A stretch of 57,085 nucleotides of DNA from Candidatus Nomurabacteria bacterium. Its GTDB lineage: Bacteria; Patescibacteriota; Minisyncoccia; Phycocordibacterales; UBA9973. The notes under the pieces are model-generated. The model made no database searches and was not told the origin of the DNA. It worked only from the letters and a program-made list of their open reading frames with translations. Both the position numbers and the translations under genes were made by a program. The stretch covers positions 1 through 57,085 of the forward strand of contig CALRAE010000005.1 in NCBI GenBank assembly GCA_943350445.1, in the 5' to 3' direction. Of the stretch, positions 23,798 through 33,007 are shown piece after piece (the stretch's first letter is position 1; each line of letters begins with the position of its first letter).

Positions 23798-24841
23798 CTA
23801 TTCTTCCATCTTTGGTTTCTCAACTTCTAGTAGAGCGAGTTCAGGTGAAGTGCCGGCTATGCGGAGCACGTCTTTATCTATTTTTTTGAGTTCTTTGTTT
23901 GATGCGTTGTAATGGTTCACCACAGTGCCGAGTGCGTTACCGAGTTTTTGATGGTATTCATCATAGGACTTCAAATGTTTCCCGAGGTCTTCCACTTTTT
24001 TAATTATTTCTTTAGCAGACTCTTCTATTTTTAACGCTTTGAGGCCTTGGAGGACGGTTTGCAAATATGCGAGGAAAGAAGTAGGGGAAGTGATGATGAC
24101 TTTATATTTTCCCGCGGCGCGCTGGATCAGATTTTCATTTTCATCTCCCGCTCCGACTTTGTTGGTGAGGAGGTCATAATAAATGGCTTCATGAGGGATG
24201 AACATAAAGGCGAAGTCTGTCGTGCCCTTGGTCGGCTGGATGTATTTGGCAGTTTCGGTAATTCTATTTTTTAGGTCGTTTACAAACACGGTTTCTAGTC
24301 TCTTTTTTTCTGCTCCATCTCTTTCCTCCACCATCTTATTATAATTCTCCAGTGAGAATTTAGAATCTATTGGAATTATTTTATCTTTCACAAAGACTAC
24401 AGCGTCCACAATCGTTTTATCAGGGAACTCATATTGCATTTGGTAGCTTCCAGGCGGTAAAACATTTTTCAAAACGGTTTCTAAATAATATTCGCCCAAG
24501 ATTCCACGTTGTTTTGGATTCCTTAAAATATTTTCTAGGCTTTGTAGTTGGTCGGCAAAAGAAATAACTTGTTTGTTGGTCTCGTCCAGCCTCGTGAGCC
24601 TCTCGGTCACATCACGGATTATTTTATTTGATTCAGAAGAGTGGAATTTTAAACTCTCATTGACTTGCTTGTGCGATTCGCCAATTTTACTATCTACGGT
24701 TCGTGAGAGTTCGTTGATTTGGGTGAGTATAAGGTTAAGTCCCAGGTCATTTTTTTTTGTTTCTCCTTTTTTATTCAATAAGAAGTAGGCAACAGTACCC
24801 CCAGCAACTACTCCCAATATTATCCAAGAAATATTTTCCAT
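23798..24841 (-). CDS. rmuC: DNA recombination protein RmuC
   Basis: A 347-residue protein: N-terminal membrane helix (5-21), coiled coil to about 95, then the RmuC nuclease-like domain (NPKQRGILGEYYLETVLKN, VDAVVFVKDKIIPIDSKFSLENY, FMFIPHEAIYYDLL). RmuC limits DNA inversions and may cut DNA structures. TGTTAAAAT (24848-24856, minus strand) lies 6 nt before the ATG, so it has its own promoter after the exonuclease gene. Confidence 0.92.
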   Translation of the reverse strand: MENISWIILGVVAGGTVAYFLLNKKGETKKNDLGLNLILTQINELSRTVDSKIGESHKQVNESLKFHSSESNKIIRDVTERLTRLDETNKQVISFADQLQSLENILRNPKQRGILGEYYLETVLKNVLPPGSYQMQYEFPDKTIVDAVVFVKDKIIPIDSKFSLENYNKMVEERDGAEKKRLETVFVNDLKNRITETAKYIQPTKGTTDFAFMFIPHEAIYYDLLTNKVGAGDENENLIQRAAGKYKVIITSPTSFLAYLQTVLQGLKALKIEESAKEIIKKVEDLGKHLKSYDEYHQKLGNALGTVVNHYNASNKELKKIDKDVLRIAGTSPELALLEVEKPKMEE

Positions 24842-24867
24842 ATCTTTATTTTAACACTATTCTAAAA

Positions 24868-25587
24868 TTATACTCTATTTAAATAATGCTTTAGGGTATA
24901 GATCCAATCTTCATCCAAGACATCACCCTTTTCTTTTTCACGTAGGAGCCATTCGAGCCAGCCGCGGTCTATGTTTACGACCTCTTCTACCTTTTTGCCT
25001 TTGTATTTACCAAAGTTTAGAGTTTTTATTATGGAAGGGTGAGAGGAGATTTCTATCATTTTCTCTATCGCTATATTTTTGTCTACATTTTCTTCAGACA
25101 TTATTTTATTTTTTAGTCTCTCAAAAAGCTTTTCTAGCACTAACACATCTCCCATCGCATCATGGGCAGTAGCTTCTACTTCTATTTCTAGCAAGTAGCG
25201 CAAATATTGGAGGTTGTACCTATCTATTTTAGCTTCTTTATCTAAATCTCTAGCGACTCTGAGGGTGCAAATGAAATTCTTTGGTTTTATACCTTCCTTT
25301 TCTATTATCATTAAGTCAAATGGGGCATTGTGGGCTACTACCACCGTGTCGGCATCTTCAAACAGTTTTTTTATTTTTTTTGCGTCAGTGGTTTCTTGAA
25401 AAGCTGGCTTGTCAGCCACCATTTTGTTTGTGATGTGGTGCACAGCGGAAGCTTCGGGTGGGATTTTGGTCGGAGGTTTGTATAAAGCGCTGAAAGTTTC
25501 CTCGCCTGTCTTATAAGCAATCTGACACAAAAAATCTTTTTGCTCATTACCAGTGGTCTCTGTATCAAAAAATATTATCTTAGACAT
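24868..25587 (-). CDS. DnaQ-like 3'-5' exonuclease
   Basis: A 239-residue DEDDh exonuclease: FFDTETTG (Asp8, Glu10), VVAHNAPFDLMI, and TAHDAMGD (His, Asp) near 150-157. Residues about 185-239 form a small domain with FGKYKGKKVEEV and GWLEWLLREKEKGD, seen in other bacterial exonucleases. It could proofread or trim DNA/RNA ends; a separate dnaQ-type subunit is possible. TGATAAAAT (25594-25602, minus strand) lies 6 nt before the ATG, back to back with the yqeY promoter. Confidence 0.88.
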   Translation of the reverse strand: MSKIIFFDTETTGNEQKDFLCQIAYKTGEETFSALYKPPTKIPPEASAVHHITNKMVADKPAFQETTDAKKIKKLFEDADTVVVAHNAPFDLMIIEKEGIKPKNFICTLRVARDLDKEAKIDRYNLQYLRYLLEIEVEATAHDAMGDVLVLEKLFERLKNKIMSEENVDKNIAIEKMIEISSHPSIIKTLNFGKYKGKKVEEVVNIDRGWLEWLLREKEKGDVLDEDWIYTLKHYLNRV

Positions 25588-25607
25588 TTCATTATTTTAT
25601 CATAATT

Positions 25608-25616
25608 TGCTACAAT
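25608..25616 (+). promoter_or_regulatory. Extended -10 TGCTACAAT of yqeY
   Basis: It lies 6 nt before ATG 25623. An in-frame GTG at 25617 would start before the predicted mRNA end, so the ATG is preferred. The divergent exonuclease -10 is at 25594-25602, only 5 bp away. Confidence 0.65.
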
Positions 25617-25622
25617 GTGTGC

Positions 25623-26072
25623 ATGTTGCATGAACAAATAAAAAATAATATTAAAGAAGCGATGATGGCAAAGGATGCACTCCGCCTTCAGGCGTTTCGT
25701 GCTATGTCTGCGGCTTTTACTAATGAGCTTGTATCTAAAAACAGAAAACCTCAAGAGATGTTGACTGACGAGGAGGCAATTGTCGTCATCACCAAGTTGG
25801 CAAAACAAAGGAAAGACTCTATTGACCAATTTAAGAAAGGTGGCAGGGAAGACTTGGTCAAAGCCGAAGAAGCTGAGCTCGCAATTCTAGAGACTTATTT
25901 GCCAAAAATGATGAGTAAGGTTGATGTGGAAAAGATAGCAAAAGCTAAAAAGGCTGAACTTAATATAACTGATGGCGCCAAGAAGGGGATGCTTATGTCG
26001 GCTTTAATGAAAGATCTAAAGGGCAAAGCAGATGGTGGGGTGGTCAAAGAAGTCGTCGATTCCCTTTTCTAA
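25623..26072 (+). CDS. GatB/YqeY domain protein
   Basis: A 149-residue YqeY-like protein: MLHEQIKNNIKEAMMAKDAL, KQRKDSIDQFKKGGREDLV, AELAILETYLPKMMS. The domain is shared with the tail of GatB and is thought to contact tRNA, though stand-alone YqeY has no settled role. dedA starts 10 nt after it. Confidence 0.92.
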   Translation: MLHEQIKNNIKEAMMAKDALRLQAFRAMSAAFTNELVSKNRKPQEMLTDEEAIVVITKLAKQRKDSIDQFKKGGREDLVKAEEAELAILETYLPKMMSKVDVEKIAKAKKAELNITDGAKKGMLMSALMKDLKGKADGGVVKEVVDSLF

Positions 26073-26082
26073 ATTTTTTTGT

Positions 26083-26694
26083 ATGCACACTGTAAATATT
26101 TTAAAGCACTTAGTAGAAGATTATCAATTGTTGGCGTATGTCATCATTTTTCTTGGGCTTATTATTGAAGGAGAATTTATTTTGCTATCTACGGGGGTGC
26201 TTCTTCATCTAGGGGCGTTTTCTTTTTTCCCTGTGCTTCTATTTATATTTATGGGATTAATGGCTAAAACATTTTTCGGCTATTATCTAGGTCAGACTCT
26301 CCACACCAAATGGAATCATACTAGATTCCTACAATACATAGATAGGCGTGTATCAAGTGTAATGCCACATTTTAAAGCAAGTCCCTTTTGGTCTATTTTC
26401 ATTTCGAAATTCATCATGGGGGTCAACAATCTAGTAATTATCTTTTCTGGGTATCATAAGATAAACTTTAGAAAATATATGGAGGCCGAAATTTCTTCTA
26501 CTATCATCTGGGCTCCAGTCTTGATTTCTCTTGGGTATTTCTTTTCCTATACTGCTATTAGTGTCAGCCGTGAAATCTGGAGATTTTCCTTTATCGTTCT
26601 AGTTTTAACTATATTATTCATAGCTATCGACAAGTTGATCAGTGCTGGCTATAAACTTTTTGAAGAGTTCCATGATCACTCTAAAAATATATGA
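26083..26694 (+). CDS. DedA-family membrane protein
   Basis: A 203-residue protein with about five membrane helices and the DedA/SNARE-associated pattern (LLAYVIIFLGLIIEGEF, GYYLGQTL, SPFWSIFISKFIMGVNN). The family flips or exchanges undecaprenyl phosphate and phospholipids. ATG 26083 is chosen; the frame runs further upstream into yqeY. It overlaps the next gene by ATGA. Confidence 0.87.
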   Translation: MHTVNILKHLVEDYQLLAYVIIFLGLIIEGEFILLSTGVLLHLGAFSFFPVLLFIFMGLMAKTFFGYYLGQTLHTKWNHTRFLQYIDRRVSSVMPHFKASPFWSIFISKFIMGVNNLVIIFSGYHKINFRKYMEAEISSTIIWAPVLISLGYFFSYTAISVSREIWRFSFIVLVLTILFIAIDKLISAGYKLFEEFHDHSKNI

Positions 26695-27629
26695 TAAACA
26701 TTTTTAAAAAATCACACAAAAAACTTGTCACGCACAACAGTTCTTTCCATACAGATGATATTTTCGCAGCTGCTACGCTCTCGATTCTTCTTGAGAATAA
26801 GGGTGAAAAATTTGAAATTATTCGTACTCGCGATCCTAAAATAATATCTAGTGGAGATTATGTCTTTGATGTTGGTGGAGTTTGTGACTCGGATACTAAC
26901 CGTTTTGATCATCATCAAAAGGGTGGAGCGGGCCGTCGTGAAGGTGAGCCATTGATAGAATACGCCTCTTTTGGTTTGGTCTGGAAGAAATTTGGAGTAG
27001 AGGTCTGTGGATCAAAAAAAGCTGCCGAAGTAATAGATGGTAAATTGGTTGCTCCGATCGATGCTGGAGACAACGGGTTCGACTTGGCTGCAAATAAATA
27101 CGATATTTCTCCATATGTAATTCAAAATCTTTTTTCTTCAATGAGTCCAACATGGCAAGAGGGTGGCTCAAAGAGAGATAAAATATTTTTAGATTGTGTG
27201 GAGATAGCTAAAGTTGTTTTATTGCGTGAGGTGGCTCAAGCTAGAGATGGTGTTTTGGCGGAAGAAAAAGTTCTTTCTATTTACAACAATACTAAAGATA
27301 AAAGAATAATAGTTTTAGATAAAAATTATCCGTTTGAATATGCGTTGCATGATTTCCTGGAGCCTCTTTTTGTGGTTTATCCAAGAGAGAACAGTGAAGA
27401 AGATGGCAAAATTGAAGAAAGGTGGAGTGCGAAGGCTGTCCGTCAAGATCTTGGTGTTTTTAAAAACAGGAAAGATTTTCCTAGCAGTTGGGCTGGACTT
27501 CGAGATGCAGAGATACAGAATATTACTGGGGTAGCTGACGCAATATTCTGTCATCGAGGACTTTTCATGGCAGTAGCGAAATCAAAGGAAGGTGCGATTA
27601 GATTAGCAGAATTGGCATTAATAGGTTAA
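26691..27629 (+). CDS. MYG1 family exonuclease (UPF0160)
   Basis: A 312-residue DHH-like protein: VTHNSSFHTDDIFAAATLSI near 14-33, DVGGVCDSDTNRFDHHQKG (DHH-like) near 66-85, VAPIDAGDNG. Eukaryotic MYG1 is a 3'-5' RNA exonuclease in nucleus and mitochondria; bacterial copies are rarely studied. Coupled to dedA by a 4 nt overlap. Confidence 0.87.
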   Translation: MINIFKKSHKKLVTHNSSFHTDDIFAAATLSILLENKGEKFEIIRTRDPKIISSGDYVFDVGGVCDSDTNRFDHHQKGGAGRREGEPLIEYASFGLVWKKFGVEVCGSKKAAEVIDGKLVAPIDAGDNGFDLAANKYDISPYVIQNLFSSMSPTWQEGGSKRDKIFLDCVEIAKVVLLREVAQARDGVLAEEKVLSIYNNTKDKRIIVLDKNYPFEYALHDFLEPLFVVYPRENSEEDGKIEERWSAKAVRQDLGVFKNRKDFPSSWAGLRDAEIQNITGVADAIFCHRGLFMAVAKSKEGAIRLAELALIG

Positions 27630-27719
27630 ATTATAAAGATAGAAAATTATTGCGCCTTCGCCCTCGGAAACATAAGGACAGGGGACATACGAAGCTTAAA
27701 TTTCCTATCTTTATAATTT
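27628..27719 (+). repeat. Intergenic element with 15 bp arms and conserved core (copy A)
   Basis: Perfect 15 bp inverted repeat, AAATTATAAAGATAG (27628-27642) and CTATCTTTATAATTT (27705-27719), around a G+C-richer core whose 30 bases 27661-27690 match 25/30 with the reverse complement of 47457-47486. The right arm contains a TATAAT (27712-27717) 14 nt before the obg start; the left arm has the mirror -10 facing outwards. Confidence 0.75.
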
Positions 27720-27731
27720 ACCTAAATACGT

Positions 27732-28745
27732 ATGGCATTCATTGATGAAATAAAAATATACGCAGAGGCTGGACGAGGGGGCAACGGTGTTGTTCGTTTT
27801 CGCCGTGAGAAGTTTGTGCCAAAGGGTGGGCCTTCGGGTGGTGATGCGGGTAGGGGTGGAGACTTTTTTATACAGGCTGTTCGTGATGTTCATATACTTT
27901 TAAAATATAAAACCAAAAAAAGCTTTATTTCAGGGAGAGGTGCAGATGGTGGAAGCAAAAGTCTACATGGTGCAAACGGTGAAGATTTTATATTAGAACT
28001 TCCCATCGGTTCTATCGTTACCCACGAAGAGACCGGCGAGAAATGGCAATTAACTGAGGAGGGGCAAAAGATAAAACTTCTAAAAGGCGGTTTCGGCGGT
28101 TTCGGTAATGAACATTTCAAAAGTTCGACGAACACAACTCCAACAGAATCAAACGAGGGAGGAGAAGGCGAACATGGAAATTTTAAAATAGAACTCGAGC
28201 TTTTTGCGGACGTTGGTTTTGTTGGGTTACCAAATGCAGGTAAGTCTTCTCTTTTGAACGCGCTTACAAATGCGGAAGCAAAAGTGGGCGACTATCCTTT
28301 TACCACACTTGATCCAAACCTGGGTGACTTCCATGGCTACATTTTGGCTGATATTCCAGGGCTTATAGAAGGTGCGTCTGAAGGAAAGGGCCTTGGGGTT
28401 AAATTCTTACGTCATGTGAAGCGTACAAAAATGTTGGCACACCTTGTGTCTTTTGAAAATCTATCCAAAGGTTCAACCGGAATGATGAAAAGTTATAAAG
28501 AAATTCGTAAAGAATTGGAAAAATATGACGAGAATTTGGGTTTGAGCGAAGAAGATGGACTATCAAGCAAAGAAGAAATAATCATTCTGACTAAGACTGA
28601 TGTGGTGGAAGATAAAAAAATAATCACTAAAAAGATCGCAGATTTCAAAAAGGTGAGTAAAAATGTTTTCACCTTATCCCTATATGATGACAAAATGGTT
28701 AAGAAGTTTCAAGATACGCTAGTGAAGATTTTAAAGAAAAAATAA
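27732..28745 (+). CDS. obg: GTPase Obg/CgtA
   Basis: A 337-residue ribosome-assembly GTPase. Gly-rich Obg fold 1-157 (MAFIDEIKIYAEAGRGGNGV), G1 GLPNAGKSSLL near 164-174, G3 DIPG near 210, G4 as TKTD (usual NKxD) near 283. It lacks the C-terminal OCT domain. A TATAAT in the right arm of the repeat element probably drives it. Confidence 0.95.
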   Translation: MAFIDEIKIYAEAGRGGNGVVRFRREKFVPKGGPSGGDAGRGGDFFIQAVRDVHILLKYKTKKSFISGRGADGGSKSLHGANGEDFILELPIGSIVTHEETGEKWQLTEEGQKIKLLKGGFGGFGNEHFKSSTNTTPTESNEGGEGEHGNFKIELELFADVGFVGLPNAGKSSLLNALTNAEAKVGDYPFTTLDPNLGDFHGYILADIPGLIEGASEGKGLGVKFLRHVKRTKMLAHLVSFENLSKGSTGMMKSYKEIRKELEKYDENLGLSEEDGLSSKEEIIILTKTDVVEDKKIITKKIADFKKVSKNVFTLSLYDDKMVKKFQDTLVKILKKK

Positions 28746-28759
28746 AGTATACTTAACCT

Positions 28760-30226
28760 ATGGCTGGAAAGTATTATCCCACAATTGGATTGGAAATTCA
28801 TGCAGAGCTAAAAACACAAACAAAGATGTTTTGTGGCTGCAAGAATGACCCAGATGAGGAAAAACCGAACGTGAATATTTGCCCAGTTTGTATGGCGCAC
28901 CCGGGGACTTTACCTGTTGCCAACAAAAAGGCTATAGAAAATGTGATAAAAGTGGGGCTCGCTGTTAATGCTGACATTGCCGACTTTAGTGAATTTGATC
29001 GCAAGAATTATTTTTATCCAGATATTCCAAAGGGATACCAGATCTCACAATATAAATATCCAATAGTTTCTGGGGGTCACTTAGCTGATTTTTATATTAC
29101 TCGAGTGCATCTAGAGGAAGATACAGCGAATAACAAGCATATTGATGGCGACACTTCGACTTCGCTCAGTGCAGGTTTTTCTTTGATTGATTTTAATCGT
29201 GCTGGAGTGCCGCTCATGGAGCTGGTGACCGAAACGCATACATTTAATAGTGCTGAGGAAACCGCAAAGGGTGCGGTGAAATTTGCAAAAGAACTACAAC
29301 TCATCTTGTGGTACTTGGGTGTATCAGAGGCAAACATGGAAAAAGGAGAGATGCGTATGGAACCCAATATTTCTATTTCAACTGATCCAAAAAAGCTGGG
29401 CACCAAAGTAGAAGTAAAAAACCTGAATTCATTCAAAAATTCAGAACGGGCCATCAAATACGAGATAGAGAGGATGATCACACTTATGGAAGAGGGCAAA
29501 GGGGTAGAAATAGTGCAAGAGACGCGCGGATGGGATGAGGCCAAGCAAAAGACTTTTTCTCAAAGAAAAAAAGAGGGCAGTGCTGACTATCGATATTTCC
29601 CAGAGCCGGATTTGCCAAAAATGAAGCTTCACGAGGCTTTTGACTTAGATAAAATAAAGAAAGAATTACCAGAATTGCCACAGGCAAAGCGCGCAAGGTA
29701 TAAAAAAGATTTTGGTATAAAAGATGAAGATATTGAAGTTTATATAAATGATCCAGCGCTCAGTGCTTGGTTTGAACAAGTGGCAAAAATTTTAAAAGAC
29801 GTTGATAAAATAAAAACTGCTTCAAATTATATAACAACTGATTATATGGGTATTAAGAAATCCAAAAAAGATGCTAAATTACCTAGTGTAAATAATTTTT
29901 CTGAATTGATAAATTTAATTTCAGAAAACAAAGTTTCTTCGCGTGCTGCAAAAGATATTCTTGCTATGGTGGTAGTAAAAGATGAATCACCCCTTAAAAT
30001 AGCTACAGAGCAAAACTTACTCCAGAGTAATGATACGGGTGCATTAAAAGTGGTGGCGCAGAAAATAATTGATGCCAATCCTAAAGTTGTGGCTGATTAT
30101 AAGGGCGGTAAGGAGCAAGCCTTGATGTCCCTAGTTGGTCAGATAATGAAAGAGACGAAAGGTTCAGCGAATCCGGCAGTGACGAAGCAAGTATTAATAG
30201 ATTTATTAACCAAAGCCGCCCTTTAA
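28760..30226 (+). CDS. gatB: Asp/Glu-tRNA amidotransferase subunit B
   Basis: A 488-residue GatB, kinase and tRNA-binding subunit of GatCAB, which converts Asp-tRNA-Asn and Glu-tRNA-Gln to the amide forms. YYPTIGLEIHAEL at the start, FDRKNYFYPDIPKGYQISQY, EPNISIS, and a C-terminal YqeY domain. GatA and GatC are not in the window. TATACT (28748-28753) lies 6 nt before the ATG. Residues about 132-138 (STSLSAG) come from an in-frame repeat, and the last codons lie in the hairpin-ATG repeat 30215-30263. Confidence 0.95.
   Translation: MAGKYYPTIGLEIHAELKTQTKMFCGCKNDPDEEKPNVNICPVCMAHPGTLPVANKKAIENVIKVGLAVNADIADFSEFDRKNYFYPDIPKGYQISQYKYPIVSGGHLADFYITRVHLEEDTANNKHIDGDTSTSLSAGFSLIDFNRAGVPLMELVTETHTFNSAEETAKGAVKFAKELQLILWYLGVSEANMEKGEMRMEPNISISTDPKKLGTKVEVKNLNSFKNSERAIKYEIERMITLMEEGKGVEIVQETRGWDEAKQKTFSQRKKEGSADYRYFPEPDLPKMKLHEAFDLDKIKKELPELPQAKRARYKKDFGIKDEDIEVYINDPALSAWFEQVAKILKDVDKIKTASNYITTDYMGIKKSKKDAKLPSVNNFSELINLISENKVSSRAAKDILAMVVVKDESPLKIATEQNLLQSNDTGALKVVAQKIIDANPKVVADYKGGKEQALMSLVGQIMKETKGSANPAVTKQVLIDLLTKAAL
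29152..29171 (+). repeat. In-frame TTCGAC..CTCAG repeat in gatB
   Basis: CACTTCGACTTCGCTCAGTG, read as TSTSLS, in the loop after the metal/kinase site region. It is related to 4371-4389 and 53259-53278 (reverse orientation). Confidence 0.75.
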
Positions 30227-30263
30227 AGGACGATTGCGAGGCATGATTTCGTAAAATCACATG
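30215..30263 (+). repeat. Hairpin-ATG repeat family, copy b
   Basis: It holds the last codons and stop of gatB and the ATG (30261) of the aldolase. Shared blocks GACGATTGC and GATTTCG; hairpin TGATTT-CGTA-AAATCA ends 2 nt before the ATG. Compared with copy a the closing pair changes from C-G to T-A, a compensating change. Confidence 0.8.
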
Positions 30264-31259
30264 AATCAAGATATTTTAATTAAAACAGTAGCTAGGCTTG
30301 TAATGCAACCAAAAGGAATTCTGGCGATAGATGAGAGTCTTTCTACTTGCAATAAGCGTTTTGAAAAGCTTGGTGTGCCAACAACAGAAGAAAAAAGAAG
30401 AGAATATCGAGAGCTCTTAGTCACTGCTCCCAATATTGAGAAATATATTTCTGGGTATATTTTTTTTGATGAGACATTAAGACAATCAACAAAGGATGGT
30501 AGAAGTTTTATTTCTGTCTTGGAATCTAAAGGTATAGAAGTAGGTATAAAAGTAGATGAAGGAACGACTGAGTTTGCTGGACATCAAGGCGAAAAGATAA
30601 CAAAAGGGCTCGAAGGTTTAGGGGAAAGATTGAAAGAATATAGAAAGCTCGGTGCGACTTTTGCCAAGTGGCGTGCAGTTTATACTGTTGGAAATAATCT
30701 TCCTTCAGAGGATTGTATGAAAAAAAATGCTGAGGATTTTGCAAAATATGCCAAACTTTGCCAAGAAAATGATATCGTACCGATCGTCGAGCCGGAAGTT
30801 TTGATTGATGGAGAATACACCTTAGAACAATCTTATAAAGCCACAGCGAGAAATCTGGAAGTGGTTTTTAATGAACTCAAGAGAGCCAACATATTTTTTC
30901 TAGGAATGATTTTGAAGACAAGCATGGTGATACCAGGTAAAGATGCTAAGGTCTCTGTGTCTAATATCGAAATCGCCCAGACCACCGTAAAATGTCTCAA
31001 AGAAAAAGTATTAAAAGAAATCGGCGGTATAGTTTTCCTCTCTGGTGGGCAAAGTGATGAAGATGCGATTAAAAATCTGAATGCTATGCATCAACTTGGG
31101 CCGCTTCCCTGGCCTCTCACATTCTCTTATGGTCGTGCAATTCAGAATCCTGCATTAGAATCTTGGGCCAAAAATCCAGCAGATGTAGCTCTGGCTCAGA
31201 AACTTCTTGTCCAAGCTGCTCAAAGTAATAGTCTCGCATCTATCGGTCAATACAAATGA
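30261..31259 (+). CDS. Fructose-bisphosphate aldolase, class I
   Basis: A 332-residue class I (Schiff-base) aldolase of glycolysis. GILAIDESLSTCNKRF near 18-33, IVPIVEPEVLIDGE, and FFLGMILKTSMVIPG with the candidate Schiff-base Lys near 219. Class I enzymes need no metal and are less common in bacteria than class II. Its ATG is the end of the hairpin-ATG repeat; it overlaps the next gene by ATGA. Confidence 0.9.
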   Translation: MNQDILIKTVARLVMQPKGILAIDESLSTCNKRFEKLGVPTTEEKRREYRELLVTAPNIEKYISGYIFFDETLRQSTKDGRSFISVLESKGIEVGIKVDEGTTEFAGHQGEKITKGLEGLGERLKEYRKLGATFAKWRAVYTVGNNLPSEDCMKKNAEDFAKYAKLCQENDIVPIVEPEVLIDGEYTLEQSYKATARNLEVVFNELKRANIFFLGMILKTSMVIPGKDAKVSVSNIEIAQTTVKCLKEKVLKEIGGIVFLSGGQSDEDAIKNLNAMHQLGPLPWPLTFSYGRAIQNPALESWAKNPADVALAQKLLVQAAQSNSLASIGQYK

Positions 31260-32983
31260 AAGAAGAAATACAGAAAATTTTTAAGGGGTATGTAGAAGAT
31301 GGGGAGGAGACGCTCTCTAAGTATTCACATGATGCGAGTATTTTTAATATTCGTCCGAAGGTTGTTGTATTTCCAAAAGATTCAGAGGATGTTAAAAATT
31401 TAGTGAAATGGGTAAGTGAAAACAACGAGAATAAAGAAAAATATCCGAATCTTTCCATCACGGCTCGCTGTGCAGGGACAGATATGTCTGGTGGAGCTGT
31501 GGGTGAGTCTATTATTTTAGATTTTACTCGGTATATGAATAAATTGGTGAGTTTCAATGAAAAGGAATTAAATATCACTGTTCAGCCGGGGATGTTCTAT
31601 CGAGATTTTGAGAAGCTTACCCTAGAAAAAGGTCTCATTTTGCCTTGTTTTACTGCATCCAAAGCCATCAATGCAGTCGGTGGAATGTTCGGTAATAATT
31701 CTGCAGGGGAGAGAACTTTAAAATACGGCAAGACAGAAGATTATATTTTAGAAACAAAAGTTGTATTTTCTGATGGAGTGGAAAAAATAGTTAAGCCGAT
31801 TCCTTTGAGTGAGGTTTCAAAACAAGGGGAGCCTTACACCAAAATTTACGATTTGATCAAAAACAATGAAGAAGAAATAAAAAAATCGAAGCCTGATGTG
31901 CACAAAAATTCTGCTGGGTATTATATATGGAATATAATAAGAAGCCAGAATCTAAAAAATTCCTCCGGCTTGACCCTTCCCGGAATACCGGGTGGGACCC
32001 ACACCGTTGATAATTCTTCAGATTCCAGCTTCTTTGACTTAAACAGACTTCTATGTGGCTCACAGGGCACTTTGGGCATAGCTACAGAGATTACTTTCAA
32101 ACTTGTGCCTGAGCCAAAACACACGAGGCTCCTAGTAGTATTTTTACGCGACATGAGTTTACTGCCAAATCTTGTGAATAGAATTTTAAAATACAATCCG
32201 CAGTCTCTCGAGTCATATGACGACAGGACATTTCTCTTGGTGGTTAAATACATAAGAGGTTTCGCTAAACTTCTCGGCCTTAGTAATTTTGTTAAATTAA
32301 TTTTTAGCTTTTGGCCGGAGGCTTTGATGACTTTACGTAATGGATTCCCAAAACTTGTCTTATTGGTGGAGTTCACAGGGGAGTCTCGAGAAGAAGCTGA
32401 TGGGGAAGCAGAAAAAGCTTTGAAAGATTTACAGATAATTAAAAAAATAGGCATTCGTCTGACTAAAAATGCCCTTGAAGCTAAAAAATATTGGACCATA
32501 CGTCATGAGGCTTTTAATTTGATTCGCTATCATTTAAAAAAGGTGAAGTCCATGACTTTTATAGATGATGTGATAGTTAAGCCAGAGAGGTTGCCAGAAT
32601 TTTTCCCCGCACTCTACAAAATTTTAAATAAATATAAAAAGAGGATAACTTTTGCGGTGGGTGGGCATTCGGGCGATGGAAATATGCATATTTATACCCT
32701 GGTGAATCCAAAGGATCCAAATCTAAAAGAAATGATTATGGAAGTTTCTGATCAAGTGTATGATCTAGTTACCAAACTTGGGGGCTCTATTACCGCTGAA
32801 CATAATGATGGGTTAATCCGTACGCCGTATTTAAATAAAATGTATAGTGAAAAGATGATAAATATTTTTGCAGAAATTAAACATATTTTTGACCCAAAAA
32901 ATATTTTTAATCCTGGTAAGAAGGTGCCAACTCTTGATTTAGGTGGGACTAAAGAATACATAAAGGGGCATGTTGCATTTTAA
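31256..32983 (+). CDS. FAD-linked oxidase (GlcD/D-lactate dehydrogenase type) with in-frame palindromic element
   Basis: A 575-residue FAD_binding_4 plus FAD-oxidase C protein: SITARCAGTDMSGGAVG near 63-79, GGMFGNNSAGERTLKYGKTED, LLCGSQGTLGIATEITFKLVP, C-terminal GGHSGDGNMHIYTLVNP. It oxidises D-lactate, glycolate or a similar 2-hydroxy acid; the acceptor is unknown as no Fe-S partner is adjacent. Residues about 231-257 are encoded by a repeat element (31948-32025) not found in normal members at this point. Translation is coupled to the aldolase. Confidence 0.88.
   Translation: MKEEIQKIFKGYVEDGEETLSKYSHDASIFNIRPKVVVFPKDSEDVKNLVKWVSENNENKEKYPNLSITARCAGTDMSGGAVGESIILDFTRYMNKLVSFNEKELNITVQPGMFYRDFEKLTLEKGLILPCFTASKAINAVGGMFGNNSAGERTLKYGKTEDYILETKVVFSDGVEKIVKPIPLSEVSKQGEPYTKIYDLIKNNEEEIKKSKPDVHKNSAGYYIWNIIRSQNLKNSSGLTLPGIPGGTHTVDNSSDSSFFDLNRLLCGSQGTLGIATEITFKLVPEPKHTRLLVVFLRDMSLLPNLVNRILKYNPQSLESYDDRTFLLVVKYIRGFAKLLGLSNFVKLIFSFWPEALMTLRNGFPKLVLLVEFTGESREEADGEAEKALKDLQIIKKIGIRLTKNALEAKKYWTIRHEAFNLIRYHLKKVKSMTFIDDVIVKPERLPEFFPALYKILNKYKKRITFAVGGHSGDGNMHIYTLVNPKDPNLKEMIMEVSDQVYDLVTKLGGSITAEHNDGLIRTPYLNKMYSEKMINIFAEIKHIFDPKNIFNPGKKVPTLDLGGTKEYIKGHVAF
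31948..32025 (+). repeat. RPE-like in-frame palindromic element, copy 1
   Basis: The 48-base core 31958-32005 differs from 50882-50929 at one base. Arms GAATCTAAAAAATTC (31948-31962) and AATTCTTCAGATTC (32012-32025) are imperfect inverted repeats; the core holds CCCGG-(AATA)-CCGGG. It is read as NSSGLTLPGIPGGTHT, the same frame as in holB. Confidence 0.88.
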
Positions 32984-33007
32984 TTTTTTTTCTGTATACT
33001 TGGGTCT

